From Vreelandella aquamarina (GTDB taxonomy: Bacteria; Pseudomonadota; Gammaproteobacteria; Pseudomonadales; Halomonadaceae): a stretch of 64,000 nt of DNA. Positions 58,880-64,000 of the stretch are shown here, one piece after another. The stretch covers positions 1-64,000 of the forward strand of contig NZ_JABYQT010000004.1 of NCBI RefSeq assembly GCF_020075495.1. The letters run 5' to 3'. A program made the position numbers and the translations under genes. Positions within the stretch are counted from its first letter, which is position 1, and each line of letters begins with the position of its first letter. The notes under the pieces were generated by a model. It was not told where the DNA came from and ran no database searches. It worked only from the letters and a program-made list of their open reading frames with translations.

Positions 58880-60160
58880 TTACATGAGGCTGAAGGCTTT
58901 CTCCGCCGCGTCCAGGGTGAACTGGATATCTTCCGGCGTATGCGCACTCGACATGAAGCCTGCCTCGAATGCCGACGGTGCCAGGTAGACACCGTGGTCG
59001 AGCATGGCGCCAAAGAAGCGGCGGAAGGCTTCCGGGTCACAGGCCGTTGCCTGGGCAAAGTTGTCCACCCGGCGCTGGGAAGTAAAGAAGACGCCGAACA
59101 TGCCCCCGGCGGACTGCGTCATCATGGGAACACCCGCCGCGTTGGCACGCTCCTGAAGACCGCTGCACAGCGTTTCGACCCGCTGGGTGAGCGCATCGTG
59201 AAAGCCCGGTACTTGAAGCTTGGTCAAAAGCGCGATACCCGCCGCCATGGCCAGCGGATTACCCGACAGCGTGCCCGCCTGGTAGACCGGCCCCATGGGG
59301 GAGATATTCTGCATGATGTCGCGCTTGCCGCCGAATGCCCCCACCGGCATGCCGCCGCCCACGATCTTGCCCAGACAGGTCAGATCCGGGGTGATGTGGT
59401 AGTGCGCCTGGGCGCCGCCCAGCGCCACCCGGAACCCGGTCATCACCTCATCAAAAATCAGGATGCTGCCGCTTTCGTTGCATACCCGGCGCAGGGTTTC
59501 CAGAAAGCCCGGCTGGGGCGGAATGCAGTTCATGTTGCCGGCCACCGGCTCGACGATGATACAGGCGATCTGCTCGCCGATGTCTGCAAAGCACTCCTCG
59601 ACACCCTCGATATCGTTATAGGAGAGCGTGATGGTGTGTTCGGCAAGCGAGGCGGGAACACCGGGCGAGCTGGGCTCGCCGTGGGTCAGCGCGCCAGAGC
59701 CCGCCTTGACCAGCAGTGAATCCGAGTGGCCGTGGTAGTTGCCTTCGAACTTGACGATCTTGTCGCGCCCGGTCGCTCCCCGCGCCAGGCGAATGGCCGA
59801 CATGGTGGCTTCGGTGCCGGAGCTGGTCATGCGCACCATCTCCATGGAAGGGATCATCTCGCAGATCAGATCCGCCATGGTGGTTTCCACCGCGGTGGGC
59901 GTACCAAAGGAGAGGCCGTTATCCAGCCGGGCGCGCACGGCGGCCAGCACATCCGGGTCGGCGTGGCCGGTAATCATCGGCCCCCAGGAGCCTACGTAAT
60001 CGACGTAGCGATTGCCTTCCACGTCGAACAGATAAGCACCTTGAGCGCGTTCCATGAACACCGGCGGACGATGCAGCCCCTTGAAGGCACGGACCGGCGA
60101 ATTGACACCGCCGGGAATATGGCGGCTGGCAAGCTCAAACAGTTCTGCAGATGTGGTCAT
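58880..60160 (-). CDS. hemL: Glutamate-1-semialdehyde 2,1-aminomutase
   Basis: A PLP enzyme making 5-aminolevulinate in the C5 heme pathway; 426 residues. [52 protein letters not shown] and [16 protein letters not shown] (PLP-binding Lys) identify it. ATG 60160 follows GAGGA; the upstream frame to 60232 is not family-like. thiD lies just upstream on the same strand, as in Pseudomonas. Confidence 0.97.
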   Translation of the reverse strand: MTTSAELFELASRHIPGGVNSPVRAFKGLHRPPVFMERAQGAYLFDVEGNRYVDYVGSWGPMITGHADPDVLAAVRARLDNGLSFGTPTAVETTMADLICEMIPSMEMVRMTSSGTEATMSAIRLARGATGRDKIVKFEGNYHGHSDSLLVKAGSGALTHGEPSSPGVPASLAEHTITLSYNDIEGVEECFADIGEQIACIIVEPVAGNMNCIPPQPGFLETLRRVCNESGSILIFDEVMTGFRVALGGAQAHYHITPDLTCLGKIVGGGMPVGAFGGKRDIMQNISPMGPVYQAGTLSGNPLAMAAGIALLTKLQVPGFHDALTQRVETLCSGLQERANAAGVPMMTQSAGGMFGVFFTSQRRVDNFAQATACDPEAFRRFFGAMLDHGVYLAPSAFEAGFMSSAHTPEDIQFTLDAAEKAFSLM

Positions 60161-60192
60161 GGCGTCCTCAATATCAGTGGCATTTAATGAGA

Positions 60193-61002
60193 TCAAAAGC
60201 GGACCGGGCGTGGCAAGCGGTTGGGCAGACACTGCCCGCTGGGTGGCTGGTAGCCGTGAGACAGGCTTTCCCAGGTAAAGTGCTGGGCCTGTTCGCAGGC
60301 GGTAAGTAAGCGCTCACCCACGGCCAGTCGCGCGGCAATGGCCGAGGCCAGGGTGCAGCCCGAGCCGTGAAACTGCTCGGGCAGGCGTGGCCACTGCCAT
60401 TGGCGGGTGGTGTCGGGTGAATGCAGCGTGTGCCTTACCTGCTGCTCGTTACCCGGCAGCGGCTCGTCGGTGGCGGTGACCAGCACCGCCTGGCAGCCTT
60501 GGGACAACAGTGACACGGCGCGCGCCGTGTCGTCCCATGGCTCGGTAATGTCCGGCGTCAGTTGAGCAAGCTCGAACCGGTTGGGCGTCAAGATATCCAC
60601 AAGGGGTAGCAGGCGCTCGACGTAGAGTTTCTGCAATTGGGGTGTGGATAACCTGGCGCCGCCCCCGGCCTTGAGTACCGGGTCGGCAACGACCGGAATA
60701 CCGGGGAAACGGCGGATGATCTGCTCGGCGGCGCGCAGCGTGGCTTCATCGGCCAGCAGCCCTAGCTTGATTGCGGCAACCTGCATCTCGCTCAGCGCTT
60801 CGGCCATCTGGCGCATCAGTGCCGGATCCGCGGGTATCACCCGGGTCACGTCATGGCAGTTCTGTACCGTCAGGGCGGTGGGGATGGTGACCGCCCAGCC
60901 GCCGCAGGCGGCAACGGTTTCGCTGTCGGCTACCAGGCCCGCCCCACCAGTGGGGTCGTGACCTGCCAGCACCAGTACCACAGGAGAAAGCGGCTGGCGC
61001 AT
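60193..61002 (-). CDS. thiD: Hydroxymethylpyrimidine (phosphate) kinase
   Basis: A 269-residue ribokinase-fold enzyme of thiamine synthesis. [26 protein letters not shown] (in parts), [24 protein letters not shown] and the anion-hole [13 protein letters not shown] motif are visible. The tail is slightly longer than usual. It is coupled to hemJ (stop and start share base 61002) and precedes hemL by 32 bases. A perfect DnaA box (60643-60651) and an SlmA-like motif lie inside. Confidence 0.93.
   Translation of the reverse strand: MRQPLSPVVLVLAGHDPTGGAGLVADSETVAACGGWAVTIPTALTVQNCHDVTRVIPADPALMRQMAEALSEMQVAAIKLGLLADEATLRAAEQIIRRFPGIPVVADPVLKAGGGARLSTPQLQKLYVERLLPLVDILTPNRFELAQLTPDITEPWDDTARAVSLLSQGCQAVLVTATDEPLPGNEQQVRHTLHSPDTTRQWQWPRLPEQFHGSGCTLASAIAARLAVGERLLTACEQAQHFTWESLSHGYQPPSGQCLPNRLPRPVRF
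60306..60317. other. SlmA-like motif GTAAGCGCTCAC
   Basis: An exact match to GTRAGYRCTYAC inside thiD, encoding part of GERLLTA on the minus strand. Confidence 0.42.
60643..60651 (-). other. Perfect DnaA box inside thiD
   Basis: TGTGGATAA on the plus strand (TTATCCACA on the minus strand), isolated and about 15 kb from oriC. It may be chance. Confidence 0.3.
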
Positions 61003-61433
61003 CAGAACGGTTTTACAACGGCAAGCAGCACGATCGCCACCAGAGCGATCACCGGCGCTTCATTGAACCAGCGAAAGAAGACGTGGCTTTTAGTGCAGCG
61101 GTCCTGGGCGAACTGCTTCAAGTAGATCAGGCAGACGTGATGGTAGGCCACCAGCAGCACCACAAAGGTGAGCTTGACGTGCATCCATCCTTGGCTGAAC
61201 CAGAAAGGATTTAGATAGAGCATGGCGCCGCCGAAGATCAACACCAGAATCATCGACGGCGTCATGATGCCGCGATACAGCTTGCGCTCCATGGTCTTGA
61301 AGTAAGCCATGGACTGCTCGTCGCCCTTGTCCCGCGCCATGGCGTGATACACGTAAAGCCTTGGCAGATAGAACAGCGCGGCAAACCAGGTCACCATGGC
61401 CATCAAGTGCAGGGCCTTTAACCAAATGTACAT
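61002..61433 (-). CDS. hemJ: Protoporphyrinogen oxidase HemJ
   Basis: A 143-residue, four-helix membrane protein of the HemJ/UPF0093 family, which oxidises protoporphyrinogen IX in bacteria lacking HemG/HemY. MYIWLKALHLMAMVTWFAALFYLPRLYVYHA (read in parts) has the conserved His and Arg. VKLTFVVLLVAYHHVC and FFRWFNEAPV follow. GGAG precedes ATG 61433. The grouping with hemL supports a heme role. Confidence 0.92.
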   Translation of the reverse strand: MYIWLKALHLMAMVTWFAALFYLPRLYVYHAMARDKGDEQSMAYFKTMERKLYRGIMTPSMILVLIFGGAMLYLNPFWFSQGWMHVKLTFVVLLVAYHHVCLIYLKQFAQDRCTKSHVFFRWFNEAPVIALVAIVLLAVVKPF

Positions 61434-61446
61434 TGTCTCTCCTTGC

Positions 61447-63237
61447 TTACACGGCGGAATCGTTATCTTTCGGGTCGGCGTAATAGTAGTAACGCTCGAT
61501 GGCACCCCGGGTGATGATACCTGAAATTCGCTGCTGCTTTGGCCGATAACCATGCACGACGTAAAGGGCGCCCAGGGCATCGTCCTGCAGTTTCAAGAAC
61601 GCCTCGGAAAGGGTTGCTTGCAGGCCAATCGGCGAAAGCTCCAGACGCTGTCCGGGAATCTCGAGCAGATCCACCCGCTCGTCTTCAGGGGGGTCATTAC
61701 CCTCCAGCGCTTCGTCATGCTCCAGAAGCCAGCGCGCCAGCGTGGCCGCCTTCAAGGCCAGTACGCTCTTCTCCTCGCTCGAGCGCTCGATCACCAGCCA
61801 CATGGGGTTGGATTCGAGCAGCCGCCGAGCCTGCTCGATGGTTATCATGCGCTCGGTGCGCACCAGGCTGCGCTCCATCACCGCAGGGACCGAAACCCGG
61901 GAAAGCGCCTGCATCAACGGCTGCTGAAGCGGATGCAGGCCATAACGCACGGCGCTGATGAAAAAGCCTTCGCAGCCGGTAAGCTGACGCGAGGTCAGGC
62001 AGGCCACTACCACCGCCAGCATTCCAGGCAGCATGATATTGGGCGTATGGGTAAGCTCCATCAAGGCCATCAGGGCAGCCAGCGGTGCCTGAAGCACTGC
62101 CCCCATCATCGCCGCCATGCCCAGCATGGCGTAGATCCCCGGGTCGGCCGCCTTCTCGGGCCATATCCAGCCTCCCAGCATGCCGCCGAGCGCTCCGGTC
62201 GCCGCGCCCACCACCAGCACGGGGCCGATGATACCGATCGGCACTCCCCCGGAGACGGTCAGTGCGGTAATCAATAGCTTGGCGATCATCAGCGCCAGCA
62301 GCACCTTGATTTCAAGCTGATTGTTGAGAGCGGCAGCCACGCTGTCGTAACCGATCCCCTGCACCTGGGGAAACCACCACGCCGCCACGGCGGTCACCAC
62401 GCCGACCGCTCCCAGGCGAAGCCATAGCGGCCACTGCGACAGGCGAGTATTGCGCGACACATGAATGAACAGCCCGGCCAGCAGCCCCACCACGAGGCCC
62501 AGCAACACCACCCAGGGCAGGTTCATCAACGAGCCCAGGGCCACCTCGGGAATGCGAAAGGCCGGGTCGTTGCCGTATACCACCTGAGCTACCATGGCCG
62601 CCATGGTGGAAGCCAGAATGACCGGCATGAAGCTCATCAGGGTGTACTCCATCATGACCACTTCCATGGCGAAGATGACCCCGGCAATCGGCGTATTGAA
62701 CGATGCCGAAATACCCGCGGCGGTGCCGCAGGCCACCAGCACGCGCAGACTGTTGTTGGGCAGACGAAGTTTCTCTCCCAGCCCGCTCGAGGCCGCGGCA
62801 CCCAGATGAATCGCCGGGCCTTCACGACCGGCGGAGAGCCCGCCGAGCACCGACACCACGCCCACCCACCACTGATTCAGCCAGTTGCGCACCGGAAAGC
62901 GGCCCTGGTGATAGGAAAGCCGCTCGATCACGTGCCCTACGCCAAGCTTGCGGGCGCTGGCCTTCTGCCGGTAGAGCAGCACCCCGATCAGGCTGACGGC
63001 TACCAGGGGCAACAATGAGCGCAACCAAGGGGCGAGCCCTTCGAATGCCTCTGGATTGCCCTCGGGCATGTAGAGCACCGCGCCGGCTTCGAGCAATAAC
63101 CGAAAGGCGACCATCACGGCCCCGGTAATCACCCCGGATACCAGCCCGAGCACGCACAGTTGCGGTAGTGCATCGACATTGGCCAGCTGGCGCCGAAAGC
63201 TCTCTAGGGTGAAATCAGACCGGGAAAAACGCGCCAC
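61447..63237 (-). CDS. CLC-family chloride channel/transporter with CBS domains
   Basis: A 596-residue CLC protein with about ten to twelve membrane segments (residues ~25-420) and two C-terminal CBS domains (~440-590). The gating motif SAGREGPAIH is intact (Glu139) and a second Glu (Glu192 in IFAMEVVMM) is at the proton-pathway position, suggesting an exchanger. The anion-coordinating GSGIP motif is replaced by GVGHV (99-103) and GIFAP by GIIGP. The start is GTG 63237, preceded by AGGAAGG; the ORF upstream to 63312 lacks a ribosome site. It is divergent from argC. Confidence 0.88.
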   Translation of the reverse strand: MARFSRSDFTLESFRRQLANVDALPQLCVLGLVSGVITGAVMVAFRLLLEAGAVLYMPEGNPEAFEGLAPWLRSLLPLVAVSLIGVLLYRQKASARKLGVGHVIERLSYHQGRFPVRNWLNQWWVGVVSVLGGLSAGREGPAIHLGAAASSGLGEKLRLPNNSLRVLVACGTAAGISASFNTPIAGVIFAMEVVMMEYTLMSFMPVILASTMAAMVAQVVYGNDPAFRIPEVALGSLMNLPWVVLLGLVVGLLAGLFIHVSRNTRLSQWPLWLRLGAVGVVTAVAAWWFPQVQGIGYDSVAAALNNQLEIKVLLALMIAKLLITALTVSGGVPIGIIGPVLVVGAATGALGGMLGGWIWPEKAADPGIYAMLGMAAMMGAVLQAPLAALMALMELTHTPNIMLPGMLAVVVACLTSRQLTGCEGFFISAVRYGLHPLQQPLMQALSRVSVPAVMERSLVRTERMITIEQARRLLESNPMWLVIERSSEEKSVLALKAATLARWLLEHDEALEGNDPPEDERVDLLEIPGQRLELSPIGLQATLSEAFLKLQDDALGALYVVHGYRPKQQRISGIITRGAIERYYYYADPKDNDSAV

Positions 63238-63371
63238 GACGACCTTCCTATGCTCTTGTGTTGTAGTTCTCTTGTGTATCATAGCCCGGTACGCTTCGAC
63301 AGCCTTCGGCAATCTGTTTAGGCTGTTAATTATTAACGTGTCTCAAGTGCGCAATTCGCAAGGAGTGGTTC

Positions 63372-64000
63372 GTGATCAAAGTCGGCATTGTGGGCGGTAC
63401 CGGTTATACCGGCGTTGAGCTGTTGCGGTTACTGGCCCAGCATCCCGAAGTCAGCGTTGAAGCCATCACCTCGCGCTCGGAAACCGGCGTCAAGGTGTGT
63501 GACATGTACCCCAACCTGCGCGGCCACTGCGACACCCTGACGTTCAGCGAACCCGATGCCCGAAAGCTCGGTGCCCTGGATGCCGTATTTTTCGCCACGC
63601 CCCACGGGGTCGCCCATGCCCTGGCAGGCGAACTCCTGACCAATGGCACGCGGGTGATCGACCTTTCCGCCGACTTCCGGCTGCGCGACGCCGACCTATG
63701 GAGCGAATGGTATGGCCAGGCTCACGGCGCCCCTGAGCTGCTTGGCGAGGCGGTCTACGGCCTGCCCGAGATGCACCGTGAAAAGATCAGGAACGCACGT
63801 CTGATTGCCGTTCCCGGCTGCTACCCCACCGCCGTGCAACTGGGCTTTCTGCCACTGCTGGAAGCTGGCCTGATCGATGCGCAGCAGCTGATTGCCGACT
63901 GCAAATCCGGCGTTACCGGTGCCGGCCGCGGGGCCAAGGTGGGTTCGCTGCTGGCCGAAGCCAGCGAATCGTTCAAGGCCTACGGCGCCTCGGGCCATCG
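63372..64000 (+). CDS. argC: N-acetyl-gamma-glutamyl-phosphate reductase (3' end outside window)
   Basis: The arginine-pathway reductase converting N-acetylglutamyl phosphate to the semialdehyde. The first ~209 residues are present: [20 protein letters not shown] (NADP fold), [21 protein letters not shown] and the catalytic Cys in [12 protein letters not shown]. The start is GTG 63372 with AGGAG 6 bases upstream. The AT-rich stretch 63326-63345 probably holds the promoter, but I could not define an ArgR box. Confidence 0.95.
   Translation, partial: MIKVGIVGGTGYTGVELLRLLAQHPEVSVEAITSRSETGVKVCDMYPNLRGHCDTLTFSEPDARKLGALDAVFFATPHGVAHALAGELLTNGTRVIDLSADFRLRDADLWSEWYGQAHGAPELLGEAVYGLPEMHREKIRNARLIAVPGCYPTAVQLGFLPLLEAGLIDAQQLIADCKSGVTGAGRGAKVGSLLAEASESFKAYGASGH

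Overview
The window is a chromosomal segment of a GC-rich gammaproteobacterium, most likely a member of the Halomonadaceae (Halomonas and relatives). This rests on the gene order and protein sequences: an oriC region with dnaN-recF-gyrB on one side of dnaA and rpmH-rnpA-yidC-mnmE on the other; a pepP-ubiH-ubiI cluster; zapA-6S RNA-fau; and a Pseudomonas-like glyQ-glyS-kinase-gmhB block. No plasmid, phage, insertion sequence or CRISPR array is visible. The assignment is inference, because no database could be searched.

Layout: 1-906 holds the 5' end of a 16S rRNA gene (minus strand) with boxA and two tandem promoters. 907-9054 holds pyrB, ruvX-yqgE-gshB, an S1-domain protein, a sodium:solute symporter with an uncharacterised partner, and rhodanese-secB-rsmE. 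9055-19162 holds gpmI-envC-ctpA (plus strand), the ubiquinone/peptidase operon (minus strand), zapA, 6S RNA, fau and a 32-residue membrane ORF. 19388-21743 holds ilvA and rpiA. 21740-34384 is an LPS inner-core locus: waaA, hldE, kdkA, four GT9 enzymes, a GT4, a GT2, an OpgB-like transferase, waaF and hldD. 34511-39073 holds glyQS, a divergent kinase and gmhB.

39185-49826 is the replication origin neighbourhood. oriC lies between dnaA and rpmH, with DnaA boxes and an AT-rich stretch. Four ParB-binding parS palindromes lie 3-8 kb away, two of them inside recF coding sequence. The usual mnmG-rsmG-parA-parB continuation after mnmE is absent. In its place is an accessory stretch (49844-55262) with an SDR enzyme, a TetR-controlled MFS pump, a MetE-like methyltransferase and a RarD/AsnC pair. 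55286-64000 returns to housekeeping genes: rlmJ, an OmpA-type lipoprotein, hemW-rdgB, hemL, thiD, hemJ, a CLC transporter and the start of argC.

The most interesting non-gene signals are five exact copies of a 12-bp palindromic motif, GTRAGYRCTYAC, which resembles the SlmA nucleoid-occlusion site; the parS cluster, including recF codons that double as parS; and an inverted pair of perfect DnaA boxes inside mnmE. Together these suggest that chromosome-organising sites are written into coding DNA around the origin.
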